A stretch of DNA of 21,268 nt. Origin: Larix sibirica (lineage: Eukaryota > Streptophyta > Pinopsida > Pinales > Pinaceae). The notes beneath the pieces were generated by a model that worked only from the letters and a program-made list of their open reading frames with translations, was not told the DNA's origin and searched no databases. Within the stretch, counting starts at the first letter, position 1; the number at the start of each line of letters is the position of its first letter. Shown here piece by piece: positions 9,262 to 16,954 of this stretch. The translations under genes and the position numbers were made by a program. The DNA is taken from positions 18,089 through 39,356 of the forward strand of contig NWUY0300054719.1 in the NCBI GenBank assembly GCA_004151065.3, written 5' to 3'.

Positions 9262-10552
9262 TGATGACCTTCTACCCTATAAAGGCCTATACATGAGGAT
9301 CTTTACAAACGTGTATGAGCTTATACACAACCTCTCGGTTTAACATCTTTCGAAATAATGCAAGATTATTAAAATCGACCCCTCAACTCTGTCATTTTAT
9401 GTGCAAAACAGATTTATACATGTGCAGAGCTAAACTAGTAGACCATTGCTAGTTTTAGCCTTTCCTCCAGTTATAGCGACTTTGCTATTATTGGTATTTA
9501 AACCACAAATGCACAGCGCTAACCACAACATCAAACGACCACACCTTATGGTCTTTGGTCCTTATCACACTCAATCAAAGGAAAATTAACCCATACGCCA
9601 ATCTGGCTGTGAAAAGGATTCTTGATCACCGATCAACCTACCTTTGATCGCCACCATCGCCTACCAACAAGATACTATGATTTCCTACTACCTTCGATTA
9701 GCTCTCCAATCTAAAGGAACCGTCGACTACCTCTGTCAGTCTATGCGCCACCGGGACTTCAAGTAATCCTGAATCTCTGCCAATTTCTATGATTTCTTCA
9801 CCAATTTAACTGATATGAACAATAATTTGCAATTATAAGAATGAATCCACCCAATTCAGACTATATGCAAATAACCCGTGAGCGATCTACCTAAACTCTG
9901 TATATTTGAACAATACAAATGCGTATATAGGAATTTTATTGAATACAACTCAAATTTTCATTGTATATGATGAATTCATAATAACATCATTTCAATGTGA
10001 CAAATCAATTTCAATCACATGGATTTACACACAAAATCATTCAATTCCTTCGAATAAACCTCACAAAACTTGAAAATACAATAAAGATTGATTGCATAGA
10101 ATCAGAATGCCACAATTTCTGATCTTTATTTGCTCTAGGATCCCCAAATCCGAGCTTCTTCTTTTGATCTAACAATTAACCCGTTATAATACATTTAGAT
10201 TTTGCGAGTTCTCCCAAAGACACTTTGAGCTACCCAAGCTAATTAACACAATCACTAGTCTGCATTAAATACAACTTCGGTTCAGTTCTCCAGATCTTAT
10301 AAAGAAGGAACAGATCCCTTATTTAACTCAACTAACCCTATGACTCACTAACAAACTGCTATTTACTCTCGACCAATTCAACCCTATCTACTATCTTGTG
10401 GAAGGTTCGAGAGAATCCCCATCCACTTTTATTCAATCTTTTACATAAAATAAAACAAATTTCATGCATGAGACTCTAAGTCTCTTTATGATTCAAATGA
10501 TTTTTTGAAATCATGGATGACTTAATCCTCATGAGCCTATGCTCCTGCAACA
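9262..10552 (-). repeat. 5' LTR (element orientation) of nested gypsy element
   Basis: 1291 bp, homologous to 5591-6880. It begins TGATG next to the primer-binding site spacer. It ends TGCAACA where the other LTR has TGCATCA, so one base of the terminal inverted repeat has changed. This LTR would carry the promoter; on the minus strand a TTAAATAAG-like sequence precedes a likely transcription start region, but I cannot place the R region with confidence. Confidence 0.95.
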
Positions 10553-10557
10553 CATGG
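10553..10557. repeat. Right target-site duplication of the LTR retrotransposon
   Basis: CATGG, paired with CGTGG at 5586-5590. LINE ORF2 reading resumes here as TWENLQRRGKVGP, which continues the zf-RVT domain broken at 5590. Confidence 0.85.
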
Positions 10558-10848
10558 GAAAACCTTCAACGTAGAGGTAAAGTCGGTCCGAATTTTTGTA
10601 TACTCTGCAGAAAGGAAGGAGAATCTGTCGATCACCTTTTTTTCCAGTGCAACTTTTCAAATAAGTTCTGGAAGACTATCTGCTATGCACTTAATATCTT
10701 TGATGTTCGGCTTCCCTATACTTTTGTTACATTCTATAAGTGGTGGATGCAGAAATTCCCTCATTTGAAGAATACTCCAGGGCTAGCTACGTGGTCCATA
10801 TGGAGAATGTGCAATTCTGCAATTTTCCAGAACACCCCCCAAATGTGA
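10553..10848 (+). pseudogene. LINE ORF2, second half of zf-RVT domain
   Basis: Continuation of ORF2 after the nested element. The motif FCILCRKEGESVDHLFFQCNFSNKFW shows the C-x2-C ... H ... C arrangement of the zf-RVT zinc-binding domain of plant L1 elements, all ligands intact. The frame ends at a TGA (10846-10848), and downstream similarity continues in another frame. The upstream ATG at 10513 lies in the LTR and has no relevance to this domain. Confidence 0.88.
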
Positions 10849-11453
10849 ATAAGTTTATCTTCAGTTTTTGGAAGCTCTTTCATGTATACAAAAATACGCA
10901 GCCAAAAGTAAAGAATGCCACTAGATACTTAAATTGGAAATTGGGTTCTGTGGAGTCTGCTTATGGTTGTTTCAATAGTGTAGCATCTAATAAAAAATGT
11001 GGAGCAGGTTTTCATATAACATGTGGTGAGAACCTTTCATATAAGTTTTATATTTCAGGTGGTCAGGGTACTAACTCAAAGGTGAAGCTACTTGGTTTGT
11101 GGGGTATACTCAAAGTGGCAGTTTGTTGTGGATTGAGTACCTTTAAGATTTTTGGAGATTCACTTTTTATTGTTAATTGGGAAAAGGACCCTTAGTGTCT
11201 AAAATCTATCCACCTAAAACATTGGAGTGATATAGTAAAATTCATGATGAATTGGTTCCAGGATCTAACAATAGATCACATTTACGGGGAATTCAATGAT
11301 GTAGAAGATTCTTTATTGAAGGTGGCTCTTGATGGAGAAGCTGGTGTTTTACACTGGGAAGAGTGGGTGGAAGGAATTCTCATACAAAATGGCTCATTGT
11401 GGTTTTTTTATCTATTGATGTTGATGAACATGTTATTGGTCTTGTTAGCATAG
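10849..11453 (+). pseudogene. LINE ORF2, C-terminal RNase H domain (degenerate)
   Basis: RNase H removes the RNA strand during retrotransposition and is usual at the C-terminus of plant L1 ORF2. A frame running to 11195 contains GCFNSVASNKKCGAGF, SKVKLLGLWGILKVA and FKIFGDSLFIVNW. These line up with the first, second and third catalytic blocks. The block-1 Asp appears as Asn, the block-2 Glu as Lys, and the block-3 Asp (GDS) is kept. After a TAG (11193-11195) the same frame continues with HWSDIVKFMM and HIYGEFNDVEDSLLKVAL, the usual end block, and stops at 11451-11453. Confidence 0.85.
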
Positions 11454-11530
11454 TTTTGGAAGAAGGTTTAAAAGGTTTTTTGGACTGTTTATGACTTTTT
11501 ATATATATGTTGAAAGTTGTATGAAAAAAA
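11454..11530 (+). other. LINE 3' UTR and A-tail
   Basis: About 70 bp of T-rich sequence follows the ORF2 stop, ending in a seven-base A-run (11524-11530) directly before the right target-site duplication. A short tail is normal for an old plant L1 copy. Confidence 0.8.
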
Positions 11531-11531
11531 T

Positions 11532-11548
11532 AAATTAACAACACATAT
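11532..11548. repeat. Right target-site duplication of the LINE
   Basis: AAATTAACAACACATAT, one mismatch from 388-404, immediately after the A-run. It defines the 3' end of the LINE to within one or two bases. Confidence 0.9.
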
Positions 11549-12850
11549 TTTTATTCTATTTTTATTTAAGTATTAACTTGTATTTTTTTATATATATATA
11601 AATTATAATTTTATGATTTACAAGTTGTGATTTAATTTTTCAAATTGATTGACTTTAAAAATGTATTTTTTTACTTTACCTCTCTTTACCTCTTAAACTT
11701 TGGATAAGAGATAAATATTAAACAACTATGTTACTAATTTCACTTATTCTAATTTTACTTATCAACTAAGTACTCTGGAGTTGAGAGCAATGGCTAATCC
11801 GATTTAGTTACCAGACATGATTTATTTTTTGAGGCTCGGAGCAGGGTAACATTTCATGGAAACAGTAAAAAAATGGTTTAGAATATAATTTTTTTTCCAG
11901 GATTTGGTTAAAAACGACAATTTTGACTAGTGTCCTCTATTTGAAATTCCAACCCTCCTTCTGACTTGTGGTTTTAGAGATTTCTAGGGCTACATGAGTA
12001 GGCCATGAGTTAAAGTGATATCACCTGTTAAATTTGACAGTTTTGTCCAAATTATTGAAAGTTTTACACATATGAAGTTTTTGTTCACGAGTTTATTGGA
12101 ATGTTAGCTTTATTTGATAAGTAAATTGTTTCATGATGCTTAATTTGCCTGTCAAATTTCATCCCTCTCCATTATGCTTAATTTGCCGGTCAAATTCCAT
12201 CACTCTACATAATATCACATATATATATAAAATTTGTTGTGAGAATGTAGTAAACTCCCACAGGCCGCCGATTACCAATTATTGCTAAGCCATGCCGGTT
12301 TCCACATCCAACTGACAGTATAATAGTATGGTGCCGCCGCCTGCGCTGTCAACCTCATCCTCTATTTGCACGACAATGTAAGACTGATGATATTTCCAAT
12401 ATTTTGAACTGCGAGGGTATTGCGTAATTTTTGAACTTAATTGACGCCTACATCCAACTTTATAGCGTGTGAATTTAACCACGCATGTAACACATTGTGA
12501 TATTTATATGGACGGGTATAATTTAAGATATGGTCTTTCTTTTGAAATGTTAACCTAAACGGTCTTTGTTAGTTAGAGAAATAAAAATAAGACTTTCAAC
12601 TTTTTGAAAGGTAATTCTAACAATGGGACTGTTGGACATGCTCATACCCTTAAAGATTGGAACGGATTCAAATTTAAACACTGGATGTGAGTGGCAAGGA
12701 CTCTCTGCATCATGGTGGAGGGAACGCATACCTATGGACGTATCCACGTGGACAATTTGGTGGTGGAAATGAGGGCACACCAGTAATGGTGTCTCTAATA
12801 ATAAAGTCACAGTAGTCATACATTATTGTGTGGCCTCCTTGCATGATGCC
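11549..12850. other. Gene-free intergenic DNA
   Basis: AT-rich up to about 12240, then of more ordinary composition. A 38-bp imperfect tandem duplication lies at 12136-12211 and a palindromic G-box (TCCACGTGGA) at 12743-12752. A 65-codon minus-strand frame (12285-12482) and an 89-codon one (12550-12819) show no recognisable domain, and I do not call them genes. Confidence 0.6.
12136..12211. repeat. 38-bp imperfect tandem duplication
   Basis: Two adjacent copies beginning ATGCTTAATTTGCC at 12136 and 12174, differing at a handful of positions. No coding or mobile-element link is seen. Confidence 0.85.
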
Positions 12851-13284
12851 CAAATTTCAGCTAGTTCGCACGCAATGCCTATTATTCAATGTGTATTATT
12901 CACTCGCAACGTGCAATGCAATGCGATAGAGAGCAAGATTATTATTATTTAATACTCTCTCTGTGTCATCCGTGCCACAATTATGTTGCTTCTTCCGCTG
13001 ACCACTTTGTAAAATGGCTTCCAGCTATCATACTACTCACGGGCCACTGCCTCTTTCCGAGTTGCGTGTGTAGTCGGGGACTCGGGGTGGTCGACATTTC
13101 AACGGAATGGATTCGATGAACAATAATACAAAATTCTCTCACCAAACTCACATTTATGAAAGTTGAAGAAATCGCCATGCGAAGGAACGGCTCCATGGCC
13201 ACTTGGGCCAGCCGTTCTCACTATAGCGCCTCATCTACCTGCTATTTAGCTGAGCGAATCAAGTACGATTATCTTATTCCGTCA

Positions 13285-13301
13285 CACGTGGAGCTACGTG
13301 G
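13285..13301 (+). promoter_or_regulatory. Tandem ACGT-core (G-box/ABRE-like) elements
   Basis: CACGTGG at 13285-13291 and TACGTGG at 13295-13301, as two copies of a 10-bp unit ending CGTGGAG. ACGT-core motifs are bound by plant bZIP and bHLH factors, and pairs often act in abscisic acid or light response. They lie about 150 bp upstream of the extensin TATA box. Activity is inferred from the motif only. Confidence 0.5.
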
Positions 13302-13397
13302 AGTATACATACAGTCAAATCTACGAGGCGGCTGAAATTCTTCAAACTTATTGCAAGACTTTAAAGGTGTACCAGACTGAATTTTATATCCACGCCA

Positions 13398-13415
13398 TTG
13401 CCTAAATATAGGCAA
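13398..13415 (+). promoter_or_regulatory. Perfect palindromic CArG-like motif upstream of TATA
   Basis: TTGCCTAAATATAGGCAA has 7-base arms around a 4-base centre. Its core C-TAAATATA-G fits the C(A/T)8G variant bound by some plant MADS-domain factors. It ends 33 bp before the TATA box of the extensin gene. Its role is inferred from motif and position. Confidence 0.45.
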
Positions 13416-13448
13416 CATAATCGAGATACATAGAAGCCCACTTTGCTC

Positions 13449-13456
13449 TATATAAG
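13449..13456 (+). promoter_or_regulatory. TATA box of the extensin gene
   Basis: TATATAAG, a good plant TATA match, 42 bp upstream of ATG 13491. A start site about 30 bp downstream would leave a very short 5' leader of about 10 nt. The longer open frame beginning at 13443 includes the TATA box and is unlikely to be the true start. Confidence 0.65.
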
Positions 13457-13490
13457 GAAGTCTTGGTTTCTGATAACCAGCAACTCAAGA

Positions 13491-13910
13491 ATGGCTGAGA
13501 ATCCTCCAATGGCGCTCTTCATTATGGCATTGCTTTGGTCGATGGCCACAGCAATAATGCCTCTTGTTGAGGATTATTCCTACTACTACAGCTCTCCACC
13601 ACCACCATCCCCATCTCCTCCTCCTCCATATCACTACAAGTCTCCGCCTCCACCATCCCCATCTCCTCCTCCGCCACCACCATCCCCATCTCCTCCTCCT
13701 CCCCATCACCACAACTCTCCACCACCACCATCCCCATCTCCTCCTCCGCCCCATCACCACAACTCTCCACCACCACCACCACCATCTCCTTATCCTCCCT
13801 ATCACCACAACTCTCCTCCACCACCATCCCCCTCCCCTCCTCCTCCTTATCACCACAACTCTCCTCCACCACCATCCCCCTCCTCCTCCTTATCACCACA
13901 ACATAGCTGA
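13491..13910 (+). CDS. Extensin-type hydroxyproline-rich cell-wall glycoprotein
   Basis: 139 residues from ATG 13491. The N-terminus (MAENPPMALFIMALLWSMATA) is a signal peptide for secretion to the wall. The mature chain begins with a Tyr-rich segment (YSYYYSS) and continues as about five 16-residue repeats of the pattern SPPPPSPSPPPP followed by YHYK, HHHN or YHHN. Ser-Pro4 blocks are the known substrate for proline hydroxylation and arabinosylation. Tyr-x-Tyr (YHY, YSY) is the known site of intra-chain isodityrosine cross-links. It is short for an extensin. The last repeat is 5 nt shorter than the one before it, so the frame changes to SSSLSPQHS and stops at TGA 13908-13910. The unshifted frame would go on into a putative splice donor (see findings). 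The antisense frames here are shadows of the proline repeat. Confidence 0.85.
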   Translation: MAENPPMALFIMALLWSMATAIMPLVEDYSYYYSSPPPPSPSPPPPYHYKSPPPPSPSPPPPPPSPSPPPPHHHNSPPPPSPSPPPPHHHNSPPPPPPSPYPPYHHNSPPPPSPSPPPPYHHNSPPPPSPSSSLSPQHS

Positions 13911-13931
13911 GAAGCTCACGATGAATACGAG

Positions 13932-14030
13932 GTAACGACTCTTTTCTCACATTTGCATTTGCTTTCCTTGCTGCACAAAGATACCATTATTTTACTCGTT
14001 TTAAAATAAATCATATCATTATTTTTGCAG
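13932..14030 (+). other. Putative intron near the 3' end of the extensin gene
   Basis: A 99-nt segment with a plausible donor (CGAG/GTAACG at 13931/13932) and a strong acceptor after a T-rich tract (ATTTTTGCAG ending at 14030). It is T-rich, as plant introns are. In the reading frame of the extensin repeats before their last, shortened copy, splicing would join an open stretch to 14031-14085. In the actual annotated frame the stop at 13908-13910 precedes it, so the intron would sit in the 3' UTR. Predicted from splice motifs only. Confidence 0.5.
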
Positions 14031-14085
14031 CGCAGGCATGGGACTAGAGATTAATTCAGTAGAAGACTTCGTGTTCATTCGGTGA
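14031..14085 (+). other. Possible second exon or alternative C-terminus of the extensin gene
   Basis: If the putative intron is removed, the alternative frame through the last repeat (YHHNIAEKLTMNT) continues here as AGMGLEINSVEDFVFIR and ends at TGA 14083-14085. This would give a non-repetitive acidic C-terminal tail. It is not read in the frame set by ATG 13491 in this sequence. Confidence 0.4.
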
Positions 14086-14090
14086 ATAAC

Positions 14091-14130
14091 ATCCTAATAT
14101 TATAGGGCCCATCCTAATATTATAGTGCCC
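14091..14130. repeat. 20-bp tandem repeat, two copies
   Basis: ATCCTAATATTATAGGGCCC at 14091-14110 and the same sequence with one change (GTGCCC ending) at 14111-14130. It lies just after the possible second stop of the extensin gene, probably in its 3' UTR. Confidence 0.85.
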
Positions 14131-14770
14131 TGCAGCTCAACAGTCTACAGGCAAATAATGCAAATAATAAGATAGCTAAATAAGGCGCCTATCGTATCAA
14201 CTGGAGCCAAATCGTGGTTGTAGATACAAAGTTTCTCAATAATCTTATTTCTACATTTCACTGTTTCATAAGCAACTGATTTGCAAATGCTTATGATATA
14301 TATTTGCCTCGTTTTAAGGATATATGCAGTCTTATTTCCCAAACACAGTGACTCCCTGCGAGGTTCACAATTGCACGTAATCAATTATATTCCACTGTCT
14401 CATGCATTTTTTTCCCTGCTGACATTACATTGACACAGTAAATGACATGCAAATTCAACTTGATTAATTGAATTTGGATGTCCAGCATTAAATGTATAGC
14501 CAGGACCAATAGGGACCAACCTCTTGCTCTTGCTCGTGCGTTCAGTTGATCACAATTATGACATCACTACATATTATTATCCAAGAAAGACCCTGTTCTT
14601 CTCATAAATGGGAATAATACACAATAATAATGTTGTGTGAGAATGAGGAGAATGAAACACTGTTTTTGAGTTGCAAACAATTACAAACTTAGAAGACAGG
14701 GGTAGAGATTGTTATGATACTTCATATATAAAAATTTAATTTTACGCAATAAATAAATAAATAACTTTCA
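14131..14770. other. Gene-free stretch between the extensin gene and the second gypsy element
   Basis: AT-rich, with an AATA-type microsatellite near 14745-14762. A 79-codon minus-strand frame (14145-14384) has no recognisable domain. The right part may be the remaining end of a 5' LTR (see next entries), but I find no matching copy downstream within the window. Confidence 0.5.
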
Positions 14771-14840
14771 TTTTCAAAAATTACATTCATATTTGCATCC
14801 TCGCACTCACTCCTTAATTTTCAAAAATTACATTCATATT
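14771..14840. repeat. 23-bp direct repeat just before the LTR end
   Basis: TTTTCAAAAATTACATTCAT followed by ATT occurs at 14771-14793 and, identically, at 14818-14840 (47-bp period). The second copy runs into GGGATGTTACA, the probable LTR terminus. Confidence 0.85.
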
Positions 14841-14853
14841 GGGATGTTACATG

Positions 14854-14865
14854 TGGTATCAAAGT
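14854..14865 (+). other. Primer-binding site relic (initiator tRNA-Met type)
   Basis: TGGTATCAAAGT differs from the usual TGGTATCAGAGC at two positions. It begins two bases after the LTR terminus ...GTTACA. G to A at the ninth base and C to T at the last fit cytosine deamination decay. Confidence 0.82.
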
Positions 14866-15051
14866 GGGTTTAATACTCCACCTTCATCTAAAATGATGGA
14901 ATAAATGTGAATTGTTAAATGAGATATATTATATTGGCATATATTAATATATTGATAATTTTCTACTAGATAATGGTGAGAGACAATTGTGAGACCCAAG
15001 AGGGGAAGGGAAACTAATCGACCTCCTTCTCTGCCACCTCCTCTTTTGGGT

Positions 15052-16170
15052 GGTGAATTGAAGATCAGTTAACTGTTAGAGAAGTGAGTGACATGATGCA
15101 ATCCTTTCAAAGGATTCAACGAAAGCATTACCTATTAGGCCTGGAGGTAATGTTCTTATGGTTCGTACTTCCACGCAAGGGAAGGACAAGATCATATATC
15201 TGATGATGATTTGCATAGAGAATTGAAGAAAGTAATACTACCTATATTCAATGGAACAACCAAGGGAGAGGTAGGTGAAGCATGGTAAGAAAACATGAAT
15301 TTGTGCTTCGCATTAAGAAATTATTCCAGTAACCAAAAGCTTAGGATGGGCATTTTTCAGATTAAGGAAAGTGCTTTGCTATGGTGGAGACAACTTGAAG
15401 CACAAATGAGATGGAAAATTTCATCCATGACATGGGAACAATTTGAGGAATTCCACAAGAAGTACCTTTCTGAAGAATACTTGGAACGGAAATTAAATGT
15501 TTCATGATCTTAAGCAGGGGACAAAGGTTGTGGTAGAATATCAGGCTCGGTTTATGGAATTTCTATGGTATGCTTCTCATTTGAAGACTGAGAAGATGAA
15601 GGTAAACAACTTTATTTATGGATTGAATTCCAGTATCAAGGATAAATTTCATATATTGGTACCAAAGACTTTGCATGAGGCAGTTAAGAGAGCTATTATT
15701 ACTGAAGAAGAGTTGTTTGGAAAGGGTGAAATAAAAGATACCATGAGACCACCCAAACCTCATGTTTCCCATTTCAATGGTACAAGTCTTCTCATAGAGG
15801 TAGTTTGAAATCTTCCTTTTCCAAACACCATGTCAAAGCTCCAAGGGGCAATTTTTTGAGTGTGCAAAGATATGCTATGTACCTAAGACTAGTTATCAAC
15901 AAAGTGGTGTTGGTTATCAAAGATCAACTTGGAACACCAATCAAACTCTTGAAAGAACAAATATGACCCCAAAGAATTCTCCTTTGGGTGGTTATTGGAG
16001 CTATGGTGGACCTCATTATGAGTGAGATTGTCCTAAGAAGCAAGCTGAGGCACCATCTAGTCAGAGTCAGACCATTGTTGGAGATATGGGTAGAGCTCAT
16101 AGAATTAATGCAATTGTACATGATAGGAAAGATGAGCACCAATCTTCTGTACTTGAAACAATGGGTATCG
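15052..16170 (+). pseudogene. Broken gag with decayed zinc knuckle
   Basis: A Retrotrans_gag-like capsid protein in several frames. HRELKKVILPIFNG starts the conserved part (about 15220), followed by a TAA at 15286-15288. Then come an open stretch 15295-15507 (GIFQIKESALLWWRQLEAQM, MTWEQFEEFHKKYLSEEYLERKL) and, after a one-base frame change near 15498, 15497-15808 (DLKQGTKVVVEYQARFMEF, FIYGLNSSIKDKF, ALHEAV-type segment KTLHEAVKRAI). Further on, about 15993-16040 reads YWSYGGPHYE-stop-DCPKK, a zinc knuckle whose first two cysteines are Tyr and whose Arg codon is TGA (16023-16025). AHRINAIVHDRKDEHQSSVLETMG follows. The upstream limit is uncertain. Nothing here is translatable as one protein. 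Confidence 0.82.
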
Positions 16171-16371
16171 AATGAGGGGGTTTCAAAAGGAATAACCAAT
16201 ATGTACTCTTGACCGTTGCACTCAACAACTAAGGTGTAACTTAGTGAACCAAGTAAGGGTCCAATGGGATCTTTATAGTCCCACCTCTGCTTCTTAGGAG
16301 GATTAGACATTTATGTGCCACAAATATCCTTTCTTATTTACTTAAGAAACTTTGGGCCGTAGTTTCATTCT

Positions 16372-16383
16372 AGAGGGGAAATA
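16372..16383 (+). other. Polypurine tract of second gypsy element
   Basis: AGAGGGGAAATA lies directly before TGTAATGCCCC. A purine run abutting a TG-starting sequence is the expected 3' LTR junction of a gypsy element on the + strand. Confidence 0.75.
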
Positions 16384-16954
16384 TGTAATGCCCCACTTGC
16401 ATAATTTTGTTATATGTAGCTAAAAAGGACTTCATTGTCATTTTGATTTGTTTTGGACACATTCTCCTATATATATATATATGCACCGTTAATTATGCTT
16501 GAAATGTCATAGTGAATTATATGATATAATGTTGTTTGTTGATTGGTACATGGATTGATACGGAATTGTAAATTGTGATTTGTTACATTGCTTTTGGATT
16601 ATAATAATTGGAAAATTCTAAAAAAAAATGAGTACAAATTGTTACGAGGAAAACTTAGGTTCACACATTGGTAATGGAACCAGGAGGGCTGTGGAAGTCC
16701 ACTTATTACTACTAAAGTCATCAATTTAGATGGAAAGAGGAAACATATGTTAAATTATTAATAGGGTCCAAGAAGAGGACAATATATGATTTTAAATTAA
16801 TTAAATTAAATAGATATGCCATTTTTATTATTGACATATTTGAATTGTCAATGTTTGTCTAGGAACAGGTCATTAAATTCAGACCTTGTTAACTCGCCAT
16901 GTGTGTGTGCCACAACCTGGTCCTCATAGATATGTGAAATCTTGTCTTGCAAAA

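Larger units (their letters stand above)
5591..10552 (-). mobile_element. Nested Ty3/gypsy-type LTR retrotransposon lacking most of pol
   Basis: A complete-ended element in minus orientation, inserted in LINE ORF2. On the + strand the LTRs lie at 5591-6880 and 9262-10552, starting TGATG and ending CATCA (left) or CAACA (right). In element orientation the order is: 5' LTR (9262-10552), primer-binding site for tRNA-iMet (9246-9257), gag, zinc knuckle, aspartic protease, a short undefined tail, polypurine tract (near 6881-6892), 3' LTR (5591-6880). The interior is only about 2.4 kb. No reverse transcriptase, RNase H or integrase motif is present, so it resembles the gag-bearing non-autonomous class (TR-GAG type) or an internal deletion derivative. 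Placement in Ty3/gypsy rests on gag, zinc knuckle and protease style. Confidence 0.95.
405..11530 (+). mobile_element. Full-length L1-type LINE retrotransposon, defective and interrupted
   Basis: A non-LTR retrotransposon with the plant L1 order: 5' UTR, ORF1 (DUF4283-like region plus CCHC knuckle), ORF2 (endonuclease, reverse transcriptase, zf-RVT, RNase H), a short 3' UTR and an A7 run at 11524-11530. Target-site duplications flank both ends, so the copy appears complete rather than 5'-truncated. Removing the nested LTR element and one copy of its 5-bp duplication (4967 bp) leaves about 6.16 kb, a normal length for a plant L1. Both ORFs contain in-frame stops and frame changes, so this copy cannot be autonomous. 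It is classified from its domains, not from a family match. Confidence 0.95.
14842..16383 (+). mobile_element. Second gypsy-type element interior, gag only, + strand
   Basis: The interior starts after a typical LTR terminus (GGATGTTACA ending at 14851) and a primer-binding-site relic. It holds a broken gag with zinc-knuckle remnant and ends in a polypurine tract (AGAGGGGAAATA, 16372-16383). TGTAATGCCCCAC then starts the probable 3' LTR at 16384. Only about 1.5 kb lies between the LTR edges, with no protease, reverse transcriptase or integrase. The 5' LTR boundary is unknown: no copy of the post-16384 sequence is visible before 14842. Confidence 0.8.

Noticed and set aside
10542-10549. LTR right edge at ...CCTGCA (10549) instead of 10552
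   Set aside because: Ending at 10549 gives flanks CGTGG and ACACA with no duplication. Ending at 10552 gives CGTGG/CATGG and matches the TGATG...CATCA inverted repeat of the other LTR.
10513-10552. ATG at 10513 as start of a gene running into 10848
   Set aside because: The start lies in LTR sequence and the downstream part is a LINE zf-RVT fragment; the junction is an insertion boundary.
12285-12819. Two minus-strand frames of 65 and 89 codons in the intergenic region
   Set aside because: No recognisable domain, no promoter or splice context, and composition like flanking non-coding DNA. They could be exon debris but cannot be supported.
13485-13950. Long antisense and out-of-frame open frames rich in Arg/Trp/Val or His/Leu over the extensin repeats
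   Set aside because: They are products of reading a (CCN)n-rich repeat in other frames. Only the Ser-Pro4/Tyr frame with a signal peptide makes biological sense.
14145-14384. 79-codon minus-strand frame
   Set aside because: No recognisable domain and no supporting signals; lies in the extensin downstream region.
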